From the NCBI GenBank assembly GCA_030490835.1, contig CM059973.1:52332008-52396007 (forward strand): a DNA stretch of 64,000 nt. The letters run 5' to 3'. The notes under the pieces were generated by a model. That model saw only the letters and a program-made list of their open reading frames with translations, did no database searches and was not told where the DNA came from. Source of the DNA: Annona cherimola. Taxonomy: Eukaryota; Streptophyta; Magnoliopsida; Magnoliales; Annonaceae. This document shows positions 34,589 to 45,708 of this stretch, piece by piece (positions within the stretch are counted from its first letter, which is position 1; every line of letters starts with the position of its first letter). A program made the translations under genes and the position numbers.

Positions 34589-34852
34589 CTATGATATAAC
34601 TTTCTGTGGTATCATACCTTTCCTATTATCCATAATTTTTCCCTTTCCACGCCTATTTACCAATCCTTGCTCTGATACCATCTTCTGTGGCATTAGACCT
34701 ATCATTTCATTATCCTTTATTTTCTCCTTTTCCCACCTATTTACAATCCTTTCTCTGATACCAATTTTTGTGGTATCAAACCTATCCTTTCATCATCTTT
34801 ATTTTCTCCTTCTCCCGCGCTATTTACCAATCCTTGCTCTGATACCAATTTT
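34589..34852 (-). repeat. Tandem array of ~82-84 bp units each ending in a PBS-like site
   Basis: CTCTGATACCA (TGGTATCAGAG on the minus strand) occurs at 34670-34680, 34753-34763 and 34837-34847, with a degraded copy near 34589-34600. Spacing is about 81, 83 and 84 bp. Between them are similar blocks (TTCTGTGG.AT.A.ACCTATC...TTTCTCCTT.TCCC..CTATTTAC). A normal element has one PBS. Confidence 0.8.
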
Positions 34853-34878
34853 TGTGATGCTCGGTTCGGGACGCCACA
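34853..34878 (+). repeat. Inverted 26-bp U5 tip forming the right end of the nested derivative
   Basis: The plus strand runs TGTGATGCTCGG...GACGCCACA. It matches the minus-strand U5 tip of the LTR at 30848-30873 at 24 of 26 positions, so the two ends of the element are terminal inverted repeats. A normal 5' LTR here would instead start its U5 end next to the PBS and end with the U3 terminus. Confidence 0.75.
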
Positions 34879-34975
34879 GCTCTAAAGTACCAAAACAAGG
34901 ATAAAATCTTAATGTTTTAAGTAAATGAAAGGTATAACTCAAATTGGTTTTGTTAATCATCAAAAAGGGGGAGAT
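34879..34975 (+). other. End of copia B internal region with LTR-proximal PPT
   Basis: After the GCTCT duplication, copia B sequence resumes and reaches CAAAAAGGGGGAGAT at 34961-34975, directly before the 3' LTR. This PPT is identical to that of copia 1. Confidence 0.85.
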
Positions 34976-36641
34976 TGTTGAAACCAATGACAAATTAAGC
35001 ACAATCTGTGTTTTAATGATTAACAACTCAATTTGAGAATATTTTTTGTACTAATATGATTTGTTGAAATTATTTAAAGGCTAGAAAATTAAAACCTGCC
35101 AAGTCGACTCAACTATCGACTTGAGTGAAGTCGATACCCAAGTCGACCTCAGGATCGACTTGGAAAGAGCAAAACCTTCCAGCGCTGAAATTTGGAATCA
35201 AGACAAGTGAAGTCGCAGTCCAAGTTGACTCCAACTGTGACTTGGGTGAAGTCGCAAACCTAAGTCGACTCCACTATCGACTTCAAGTACTCAAACCTTC
35301 CAGCGCTGAATCTGAGAATCAAGATAGGCGAAGTCGCAACCGAAGTCGACTCCATGTGCGACTTGAGTGAAGTCGCATCCCTAGGTCGACTTCACATGCG
35401 ACTTGAAGTGAAGTAGGAACCCAAGTCGACCAGATATTCAACTTGAGTCAGAATGAAGAAATATGTAGTCCAGACATGCAAATGTGCCTAATTCAATCAT
35501 TCAAGACAGTATCTCTCAATGGATAATCTTTGGAATACATCTATGAACTCCAAAATCAAACTATTCTAAGTTCAAGACATAAAGACAAATCTCCAAGAAA
35601 GGATGATCATGTTGAGTTCCAAAGAATAACCTTTCAAGATCAAGAATATCAGTGGAAGAACAATATAAGATGGATAGCAAGAAATCAAGATCACTTTCAA
35701 AAAATCCAAGTTTCAACAAGTGCACACAGAAAGTGAAGTCGCATCCAAAGTCGACTTCACCTGTGACTTGAGTTAAGTTCAGGACCAAGTCGACCTGAAG
35801 TGGAACTTGAAGTCTTTGATGAAGACCGAAGTCGCACCCCAAGTCGACTCCAGTATGCGACTTGGGTGAAGTCACACCCGAAATCGACTTCACATGTGAC
35901 TTGGATCGCAACGGTCGAAAAAATTCGAACGTTGGCACATTAAATGCGCGCCACCTACCACCAAAAATTTGAATTTACTCCACCATTATAAATAAGCACT
36001 CAAGTGAACGTGCTAGAGGTTAGAAAAAGCATTTACTAAGATCCAACTACCATCCTCTCCAAGCAATAGGTGATCAACATAAGTTTCAAGTGAAGAACTA
36101 AGCTCCAACTTGCTGCATGCTCCAACGTTGATCAAATCATTTCTTCTACAAGTTCTTCCACGAGCTGAAACCTTCCTACACAATCTGTAAAGTGTAGATT
36201 TCTTTATTTGATTCAATATTTGTATCTGATACTTGGCTTGATGTTGGTATTTTAAACCAAGCGAAAGCAAAGTAGCGTTGTGACTTGAGTGTGACTCGTC
36301 ACCTACTTGTGTTGTGATTTGTACACGCCCCCTAGAGCTGGAATCTAGAAAAGAGCTGCTGCTCTAGCTGTATTTGTTAATACATTAGTAGAACCCAAGT
36401 CACAAAAGGTGTGAGCTTGGAAGAGTGGAGTAGGGGAGGTTGTCCAAACCACTATAAAATCTTTGCTTATTGCTATGGTTTGCATTTATGATTTTACTGC
36501 TTTATTTCTCTCCATATTATTCTTTTGTTTCATTAAGGGGATTAAATTAAACTGGGAGAAAATTTCTGTTTAATTGAAAATTTCAAAATACCCAATTCAC
36601 CCCTCCCCTCTTGGGTAATAGCCATAAACTCGAAACCAACA
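34976..36641 (+). repeat. Copia B 3' LTR (1666 bp)
   Basis: It runs TGTTGAAACC...GAAACCAACA and is followed by GGTAT, the TSD. A TATAAATA box lies at 35987-35994. The motif array occupies about 35100-35430 and 35735-35910. The end includes the conserved CCCAATTCACCCCTCCCCTC block that also ends the copia 1 and D LTRs. Confidence 0.92.
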
Positions 36642-38138
36642 GGTATATCATGAAAAACATGAACCATTATACCCACTATGAGTATATCATAAATAATGTA
36701 ATGCATTATCATAAAACATGAACATCATAGGACAATATGCTAGCTAGACGACCATCCGTCTCCGTCTTCTCCCATCTTAGAGAGGGCGCTGCTGACTTTT
36801 GGCCTATCTTAGTGACTTGGTTACACTAAAGGGGGATAATAGGTTTTCTTACACATTTAAACTGAACCTAGTTCCTTGTGCACCATGAACTTATCATAAA
36901 TATGAACTTGGACATGCTAGCATGATTTTCATAAGCAACATGTGAACTATAGTTTCTCAACCCTTTTGATGAATCGTTAACAAATCATTTGTCATAGTTA
37001 AAATAACATTTCAATAACATGTTGAGATAAGGAATGATCATCCTTAAACAATCTTAAAAAAAATTTAAACATCCATTTGCTAATAAATATAAAGCATTTA
37101 AATACAATTTGCAACCATTTTATCATAGTTTGAGAAAGCAAAATTTTTAGAAAGTTTCTTACTTACCTGGATCACGTCAGCTTTCTGTATCAACTTTTTC
37201 TTTGCCTTTGCCTATACATATAAGAATAACATTGCATTCATACATATAACTTAGTTTTTAACCTTCATGCTTTTCATTAACATACGTAACTAACTTGAAT
37301 TCTAAGTTGGGTATTCATACATAACAATATAGCTTATACATCACATTATTCATTCATTCATTTCATTTTTAATACCCTTATGTAGGGTAAACTTTGAAAC
37401 ATATAATGATCTTTCATTTTCTTAACACATGGAAGTCTATTGCTTCCCATTAATCATTTATCATTCATTTTCCACATTTCTCATATCAGTGCTCACTTTA
37501 GGCACATACTTGATAGTTTAAGCCTTATATATTAATCTCAAATTTTGAGATTTCAAATCATTAACAAAAAAACACCTTACTTTGCCATTTAATCACATTT
37601 CCATTCATTTTTGCCTTTTAGCACATCATACTTAGGTATTTCTCAACCTTGCCATATACACCCTTTATGTGCACCCTTTTAACTATACATATAATATGTG
37701 TTTTTCAATCTTTTCCAAAACAAAAAATTATCCTCATTTTTAGGTCAATTAAACCACTTAATTAGCACATAATTTAGGATATTTTCATGAGATTATAATC
37801 CCTTAATTGTAGGGTTCCAAAATAGCAACTTTGTTACTGTTCTTTCCTACTTTCAACGTCCCTCTTGACATATGTTCCATAATAGATTTTTAAGCCTTTA
37901 ATTGCAGCTCTTAATCATATTTTTCTTGTCCCATATTTAGGATATTTTTATTCATTTAAAGTCCATAAACTTAGTTTCCCAAAACAATAACTTTTTCATG
38001 CATTTTCTCCATCCTTTGGACGTCCACATCGCATGACCCCTAAAAATCAGATTTTGGAATTTTCTTCCATTCCATGTTGGACGTCTCATGTACACTTAAT
38101 TTAGGGTATTTTACCCTTTAGTTCCTCCATGTATCAAT
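36642..38138 (-). repeat. LTR L2, middle segment
   Basis: It continues L2 from 22495. It carries the LTR core module at about 36735-36860 (CTAGCTAG..CCATC..GGCCTATCTTAGTGACTTGG). Copia D split it at TCAAT (38134-38138). No coding content. Confidence 0.75.
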
Positions 38139-39885
38139 TTTTGGTCCCGAGTTAATGACAATTACCCAAGAGGGGAGAGGTGAATTGGGTATTTAAAAAT
38201 TTTAAACTTAAACTAGAAACTTTACCCCGATTTAGTTTAACCCCCCTTAATGAGACAAATGGAAAGCAATAAGATAATGAAAGCGGAAATGAAAAATAAT
38301 AGACAAGATTTATAGTGGTTCGGACAACCTTCCCTACTCCACTCTTCCAAGCTCACACCCCTTGTGACTTGGATTCCACTATGTATTCCGTGAATATAAT
38401 TAAAGCCTCTACTCTCTTTTAGATTTTAGCTCTAGGGGGCATATACAACTAGAGCCTCCGCTCTCTTCGAGATTCTAGCTCTAGGGTCGTATACAACACG
38501 CAGCACAAGTAGGTGACGAGTTCCACTCTAGTCACAACCCTACTTTACTATAACTCGGCTTGAAACACCGAAATCAAACCAAGCACCAAAAACCAAATAA
38601 CAAAATGAAATGAAAGAAACCTACACTTTACAGATTTGTGTAGTCAAGTTTCAGCTCGAGGAAGAACACGTAGAAGTGATGAATCGATTGATGTTGTAGC
38701 AAACAACAACTTTGAAGCTTGTTCTTCCTTTGAACGTGTATGAATCACTCAAATATAGAAGAAAGTGGAATATAACTCTTAGTAGCTCTTCTTTCCTCTT
38801 TTTCTGCTCTATCTTATGTGTTTCCACATTCATTTGAGTGTTATATATAATGCAAGGTGAGATTTGAACGTTGAAGAGTTGGTTGGCGCGTAATAAATGC
38901 ATCAACGTTCAAAATTTCGAACATTACGATCCAAGTCGCGGGTGGAGTCGACTTCAGGTGCGACTTCACCCAAGTCGCATGCTGGAGTTGACTTCTGCTG
39001 TGATCAAGCTGTTCAAGTTCTTCCTCGGGTCGACTTGGCCTTGGACTTGACCCAAGTCGCAATTGGAGTCGACTTCCGGTGCGACTTCGGATTCTTCAAA
39101 TTTTCAAGTCTGTCTTTTAGGTCGACTTGGTCTGGGACTTGACCCAAGTCGATGCTGGAGTATACTTCGTTTCCGACTTGACCTCCTTATCTTACCAAGT
39201 GAGCTTAAACTCTTTTGAAATGACTTCACTTGCTTAACTTCTTCATGCTTAATTGTCCTTCCATTGTTTTATATTTCTTGGAACTCTGTATGATTATTTA
39301 TCTCAAAAACCATTGGATTCCTTATCTTGAATTCTTGAGTACTTGAGTCTTAGAATGCATGAATGATGTTCAAATATGTGTTTATGATCCAACATGATGA
39401 ATTCATGCAACCTTGCTTGCTTTGGACTTGTTTTGATCTTCATTTGATCCAAGTTGAATGCTTGAGTTGACTTGGCCTTCAACTTCACTCAAGTCTGGCA
39501 TAGAGTCGACTTGATCTGCAACTTAGCTCTTCAAGTTCTGCACTGTCAGTCTGAAGTCGAAGCTGGAATTGACTTGGTCTGCGACTTTGCCCAAGTCGCA
39601 AATGGAGTCGACTTCGTTTGCCACTTCGGCAGCTTTTGGTCCCTAATTTCAACGCTGGACAAAAAATGGGCCTTGAAGTCGTTGTTGAAGTCGACTTGGG
39701 GATCGACTTGGCCTAAGTCGATGCCTGAGTCGACTTGGAGATCGACTTGACCTGCCATGCTTCATATTTTTCATTTTTATATCACAAAACATATTAGTAA
39801 CTAAAACTCACTCAAATTATGTTGTTAATCATCAAAACACATGCTTTGGATATTTTGCATTTGATTTCAATAATTGTTTCCAACA
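38139..39885 (-). repeat. Copia D 3' LTR (1747 bp)
   Basis: On the minus strand it starts TGTTGG at 39885 after the PPT. The last bases near 38139 read AA instead of CA, a terminal mutation. It has motif arrays at about 38930-39180 and 39470-39760. It contains array segments missing from the 5' LTR, for example near 38955-39005. Confidence 0.92.
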
Positions 39886-40270
39886 GTCTCCCCCTTTTTG
39901 ATGATTGACAAAACTAATTTGAGTTTATACCTTTCAATTTGTCATTTTTTCCTGTTTTGATATTTTTAAGACAATCATAAGTCATTTTTAAACAATCATT
40001 CAACCAACCATTTCAAAACAGAACATTAGTGATTAGAGCGAAACTCAAGTAATCAGAGCATAAAACAGAGCATTTGTAATCAGAGCATAATATAAGTGAT
40101 AAGTATAAACTTTGCATAACTAATTAGAACACAAACAAACTTTTTCATAAACAACATTTTCATCAAAAATTTCATACAAGTTTCAAAAGCAAATAAAACC
40201 TATATAGAAGCTACCCAACCCAAAATCCTAAAAAGCTAACCTCAAAACTCAACTATTCTCTCCCTTTTTG
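39886..40270 (-). promoter_or_regulatory. Copia D PPT pair and 3' noncoding region
   Basis: The LTR-proximal PPT is 39886-39900 (CAAAAAGGGGGAGAC on minus). A degraded second copy (CAAAAAGGGAGAG) at 40258-40270 abuts the ORF3 stop. The AT-rich sequence between them shows nothing else. Confidence 0.8.
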
Positions 40271-41893
40271 TTAATAGATTAAATAGGGGTCGACTCGCAG
40301 AGATTTGGTAAACTGAAACGTAGATATTGGATATGGAGTCGGTCGGATTGGTCTGATATGAGCTGAAGAGTAAAAGGACGAGACGGGGGCCTGAGTTGGA
40401 TCTCGACGAACTGATCCGGTGTCAAATGGATCGAGTTTAGGGATAGGCTGATTTCTATGGCTGCCAGAGGCCAGATGATATCGGATTGTCCTTAGTTCCC
40501 AATCCATGCGATCTTGGCGGCAATGCATATCCATGACCGCATTGAGGATCCCAGCAATCTGATTTGTCAACCGGTCCTCGATCTGCTCTAGATGCTCCTG
40601 AATTGCATTCATTGAGGTATCCCATGATGGAGGTCGAGGTGCGGGATCAGGGATCTTTGAGCCATAGGGCGAGCAGGATCCATGGGATGCTAACGATGCA
40701 GGTGCCTCGTGAGCGTCCTGAGGTGGAGTTGGCTGCTCCTCTGGAGGTGACGGGGGCTGCTCCCCCTGAGCCTGTGCTTCCTCAACTTCCTCTAGAGCTG
40801 GTCAACCCATTCTTTCTTAGATTCTTTCTGCTCTAAACTGCTCCACATTGATTTTCATGCGTTGGAGCAGGGCCTTATTGATGGCATTTGTTGATTTCAG
40901 AACCTCGAACGACTCCCCTTCAATGTCAACTTCAAAATGTTCGAGAATCTTGGTGATCCAAGTCCCGTATGGTAGAACCCCTCGTGGGTTATCTTTTCTC
41001 GAGGCCATGGCTTCTAGGAATAGTCGTGGAAGGCTGACCTTGACCTGATTTGCGACTTTCCACAAACTTTCTGGCTCCTGAGGGTTTAGCTGGTTCCTTC
41101 TGCCACCTTTTGGATAGATGCAGTGGGCGATGAGTAGCCTAAGGACCCGTAGCCTTGGGGATAAGTTCATGTAATATAGGAACTTGATCCCGGGATGATA
41201 CTTGTTGCTCCTGGTGAGCTGATTGTACATTTGAGTGATAGTAAGATCTCCAGGTAGCCGTTCATCATCATAGGGGACCTTTAGGATTCGTCCCACCTGC
41301 ATGATGGCATTGTCTAGGTTGTACTCCCCTCTAGTACCCAAATACATCTCGACTCCTTTAACATAGGTACTAAAGGTCTAATCATCCCATAAATAATAGA
41401 ATATCCTAGTCAAATCAGGATATACTCTGTCATCTGATTTCAACAGTCTAGTCCATCCTTGGAAATCCAACAACTCTTCAATTTCAAACTCATAGTCGCT
41501 CAAGAACTTGAAATCTATAATCTTTGGAATGAATACCTTTCATTCATAGAACGACTTGTAGAATCAACTGTGCTGGAGTTCTGTCTTGAAATACTTCGTC
41601 GGCATTTTTAAGACTTGAGCTTTAGCAGCTGGGGTTCCCTTTCGTCTAGCCTCGGTGTTCGTGCTTTGCGACGTCTGGGGTTCCTCTTCCCGAGCAGCTG
41701 TAGTTGATGGAGTCCCCGCTTGGAATCGAACCCGTCAGCCAGTGGAAGTCGACGGTTCGTCTCGTGCACGTTTAGATAGAGACCGTTGTCTCCGGGGGAT
41801 TTCCTCTTCAGCTTGGTAGCTGGATGGTCTGGGAACAAGCCTTTGTGATGGCTTTGAGACGGCTAGCTTAGGCAATCGAGATTTAGGAGCCAT
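40271..41893 (-). pseudogene. Copia D ORF3 (putative plant transposon protein), inactivated
   Basis: It starts MAPKSRLPKLAVSKPSQRL at 41893. It is closely related to copia 1 ORF3, including VFIPKIIDFKFLSDYEF, EELLDFQGW, RGVLPYGTWITKI and the coiled-coil end LRTIRYHLASG. Stops lie near 41735 (before RVRF), 41570, 41540 and 41380, and the frame is broken near 40810. The long open part (41347-40817, 176 codons) retains the domain core. Confidence 0.82.
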
Positions 41894-42590
41894 TTTTGTA
41901 ATGGAATGGAGATTTGCAAAAGAGTTAGAGTTTGAGAGAGGAATTTTTGAAAGAAAGGATGGAAATTGGAGAGAAATAGAGGGAGACCTCAAGAGACAGA
42001 AAGGGACCCCGAGAGGGAGACCTCGAGAGAGAAGCAAACCGAAAGCTGAGAGAGAGAAAAGAGAGCTTAGAAAGAGAAAACAGTGAGAAACAGTTGAGGG
42101 AATGAAGAAGTCTGTAATGGAAAGAGAAAATGAGAGATAAAGAATCGGACTGAGGGAAAATGCCAGAAGTCAGAAACTGCCGGATAGTTAGAAAGGAGAG
42201 AACAGAGAGGGAGAAGGGAGAAAACAGGGAAGGAGAGAATAGAAAAGGAGTGCCGGATAGGGACTACCGGTGCCGGAAAACAAGGAGAGTAGCCGGAAAA
42301 TGGAGAGTGCTAGAAGAAAAGGAAAAGCCGAAAGGAAAGAAGAAGAGAGGAATGGCGGCTTGGGAAAAATGAAGGAGAAGAGAAGAGGAAGAGAAAAGGG
42401 GAATTCGGTCGGAAGCCCGACGGTCGAGCGCTGGAGTCAACTTCCCCCCAGCGGAGTCGACTTCGCCCTGACGCGGAGTCGACTTCGTCATACCCAAGTC
42501 GACTTCACTGGAGTCGACTTGGGGGCTCCGGAGTCGATTTGGCGTATCGACTTGGACTTTTCTAAGTCCATTTTTCCCATCTAACTATTC
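41894..42590 (-). promoter_or_regulatory. Copia D pol-ORF3 spacer with motif array and CT-rich leader
   Basis: The array at 42430-42560 has four intact GTCGAC cores plus mutated copies. The next 500 bp (41900-42420) is GA-rich on plus, so CT-rich in element sense. Apparent plus-strand ORFs rich in Arg, Glu and Lys are a side effect of this composition. Confidence 0.7.
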
Positions 42591-45500
42591 TTAATTTAAC
42601 TCAATCATCCCCATATCATTTCTAATTTTGTAAAATGATTCCTTTGATAAAGGTTTGGTAAAAATATCTGCAATTTGATCCTCAGTTTTCACATATTCCA
42701 AACAAACATCATGATTTTCAACATGTTCACGAATAAAATGATGTCTTACATCTATATGTTTGGTTCTAGAATGGAATACAGGATTTTTAGTCAAATAAAT
42801 TGCACTTGTATTATCACATCTAATTGGAATATTATAATAATCAATACCATAGTCTTTTAATTGTTGTTTGATCCAAAGTAGTTGAGCACAACAACTTCCG
42901 GCGGCTATATATTCGGCTTCCGCCGTAGATAGAGCAACACTAGTTTGCTTCCTTGAATATCATGAAACCAACATGTTTCCAAGGAATTGACATGTTTCAC
43001 TAGTACTTTTTCTATCTACTTTGTATCCAGCAAAATCCGCATCTGAGTAGCCGATTAAATCAAAAGTTGACCCCTTTGGATACCATAGTCCAAGATTAGT
43101 GGTATTTATCAAATATTTAAAAATTCTTTTTACAGCCAATAAATGTGATTCTTTAGGACATGCTTGAAATCTAGAACACATGCAAACATTGAAAAGAATA
43201 CCCGGTGTAGAAGCAATTAGATACAACAAAGATCCTATCATACTTTTATATAGCTTTTGATCGATACATTTACCGTTTTTATCTGTGTCGATCTTGATTG
43301 TTGAACTCATTGGAGTGTTTGCTCCCTTGCTAATTTGCATTCCAAATTTCTTTAGCATTTCTTTGATATACTTGAACTGATTTATGAATATTCCTTCGGC
43401 TTGTTGCTTGATTTGTAGTCCAAGGAAGAAATTTAATTCTCTCATCATGCTCATTTCGAATTCGCTCTGTATAATCTTAGAAAATTCTTTGCACAAAGTT
43501 TCTTCAGTAGCACCAAATATTATATCATCTACATAAATTTGAATGATTAAAATATTTTTTCTTTATACTTGATGAATAAGGTATTATCAACCTTTCGTCT
43601 TTGAAATTCATGATCAATCAAAAATTTGTTCAACCTTTCATACCAAGCTCGTGGAGCTTGTTTTAGTCCGTATAATGCTTTGGTTAATTTATAAACATAT
43701 TTTGATTGATCTTTTTCTTCAAATCTAGGGGATTGTTCAACATATACTTCTTCATTCAAGTATCGATTCAAAAATGCGCTTTTCACATCCATTTGAAATA
43801 ATTTAAAATCCATGTGAGAAGCAAATGCTAGTAAAATACGTATGGCTTCTAATCTAGCCACGGATGCATATGATTCTTCAAAATCAATCCCTTCTTCTTG
43901 GGAATACCCTTTGGCTACTAGTCTCGCTTTGTTTCTTATCACAAGTCCACTTTCATCCAATTTGTTCATAAATACCCATTTGGTACCAATAATAGTGCAA
44001 TCATTGGGTCTAGGAACTAAATGTCATACATTGTTTCTTTCAAATTGATTTAGCTCTTCTTGCATTGCAATAACCCAGTTTTCATCATTAAGAGCTTGCT
44101 CCATAGTTGTTTGTTCAATTTTTGATATAACGCATATTGTCCACAAATGTTTTGTTTTGACCTTCTAGTTTTTACTCCTTCATAGATATTTCCAATAATT
44201 TTCTCAATTGGATGGACATTTTTGAATTTCAAATCAGTTGGAGGTTTATAGGAATCGTTACCTTCACTTACCTTTTCCTCCATTGAATTTTCTGGCTTGA
44301 GCTCAGTTTCCTCTTGTTGTTCTTGTTGATTTGCTTTTGAATTCTTTGATGTATCATCTGCATCACTTAATTCATCATTCTTTCTTAGAGTTTGGTTAAA
44401 TTCATCAAAAACAACATGTATTGATTTCTCCACTATTTGATTTTTTTTGTTGAAAATTCTATATGCTTTGCTATTTGATGAATAATCAAGGAAAATTGCT
44501 TCATCACTTTTGGCATCTAATTTTCCTAAATTTATTTTTCCATTATTTAACACATAATAAGTACATCCAAAAGTATGGAAATATGATATGTTTGGTTTTC
44601 TGCCTTTCCAAAGTTCATATGGGGTCTTTTTCAATATTTCTCTAATGGTAACTCGGTTTAATACATGACAAGCTGTACTTACAGCTTCACCCCAAAATCT
44701 TTTGGACAATTTACTCTCATTTAGCATAGTTCTAGCCATTTCTTGTATTGTCTGATTTTTCCTTTCAACAACTCCATTTTGTTGAGGAGTCTTGATGCAG
44801 AAAATGTATGGTGAATTCCTTTTTCATTGCAAAATTCTACGAATAGTTTATTTTCAAATTCACCACCATGATCACTTCTAATGGAAATAATTGAACTTTG
44901 TTTTTCATTTTGCACTAAATTTGAAAACGTGACAATCATAAAAAATGCTTCATCTTTGCTAGCTAAGAGTATAATCCAAGTAAATCTTGAAAAATCATCA
45001 ATAATTACATACACGTACTTTTTTCCACCAAGAGTTAAAATGTCCGATGACCCACAAAGATCCATATGTAACAATTCAAGTGGTTTAGTTGTTGAAATTT
45101 CCTTTTTGGTGGAAAATGGCATTTTGGGTTGTTTAGATAATTGACAAGCTTTGCAAATCTTATCTTTGTTATATTTAAACTTTGGTAACCCTTATACTAG
45201 ATTCTTTTTCTACAATGTTTTAATATTTGACATATTTATATGTCCAAGCCTTGTATGTCATATCTATGGATCAATTTCTATGGCTATTAGACATTTTTCA
45301 TCAAGTTCATCTAGGCAAACCTAATATACATTTTCATGTCTTTTGCCACTAAATACTATGTGTTCATCATAAAAAACATTGCATATAGAGGATTCAAATA
45401 CAACTTTATATCCTTTATCACATAGTTGACTAATACTCATTAAGTTGTGTTTGAGTCCTTCAACAAATAGTATATCCTCAATACATGCATTCGAAATTCC

Positions 45501-45668
45501 ATAAACATTTGCTTTACCTTTTATTTTACCTTTTTCATTATTTCCAAAGACTACTGTTCCTTCATTGAATGGGTTTCTCTTATGGAACAGTCCTTTTTCT
45601 CCTATCATGTGTCTTGAGCAGCCACTATCCATAAACCATATGTTATTGGCCTTAGCTCTAAGACAAAC
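42591..45668 (-). pseudogene. Copia D pol, inactivated by stops and frameshifts
   Basis: All domains are recognisable in order: protease [10 protein letters not shown] (45632), integrase core ([19 protein letters not shown]), RT ([36 protein letters not shown]), RNase H ([17 protein letters not shown]) and the tail DIFTKPL. Breaks fall near 45320, 45195, 44770, 44130, 43990, 43555 and 42960. One frameshift at about 43550-43560 lies just before the YVDD region. Confidence 0.9.
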
Positions 45669-45708
45669 CTGTAAAAATCAAGTAAAGTGGAGCTCACCTT
45701 TTTGGTAC
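45669..45708 (-). other. Copia D gag-pol junction: 40-nt GT..AG segment
   Basis: It runs from GTACCAAAAAG to TTTTTACAG. The gag codon TGG precedes it and the pol codon GTT follows, so removal fuses the frames. A nearer donor (AAGGTGAGC) does not restore the frame and is absent from copia 1 and B. Confidence 0.5.

Larger units (their letters stand above)
30848..34878 (-). mobile_element. Non-autonomous gypsy derivative with one LTR and an inverted LTR tip
   Basis: A complete minus-strand LTR (30848-33922) is followed by a PPT, about 900 bp of noncoding internal sequence, a tandem PBS-like array (34589-34852) and 26 bp (34853-34878) that match the U5 tip of the same LTR in inverted orientation. 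GCTCT flanks both ends (30843-30847, 34879-34883), so this is the integrated form and not a later rearrangement across the border. It encodes no protein that I can recognise and resembles a LARD-type derivative. Confidence 0.75.
22496..36641 (+). mobile_element. Copia B: decayed Sirevirus-like element with a nested insertion
   Basis: Plus-strand order is 5' LTR (22496-24033), gag remnant, pol, spacer, ORF3, PPT, inserted gypsy derivative (30848-34878), second PPT, 3' LTR. GGTAT flanks both ends (22491-22495, 36642-36646). The 5' LTR end, PBS and first third of gag are deleted. Genes carry several stops and frameshifts. Its LTRs differ visibly from each other, so it is much older than copia 1. 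Confidence 0.92.

Noticed and set aside
34216..34904. Plus-strand frames in the nested derivative (103 and 123 aa)
   Set aside because: The first is AT-driven. The second runs through the tandem PBS repeats, so its periodic protein repeat is a by-product.
45669..45697. 29-nt intron with donor GTGAGC at the copia D gag-pol junction
   Set aside because: The donor looks good but removal does not put gag and pol in one frame, and copia 1 and B have ATAAG there instead of GT.
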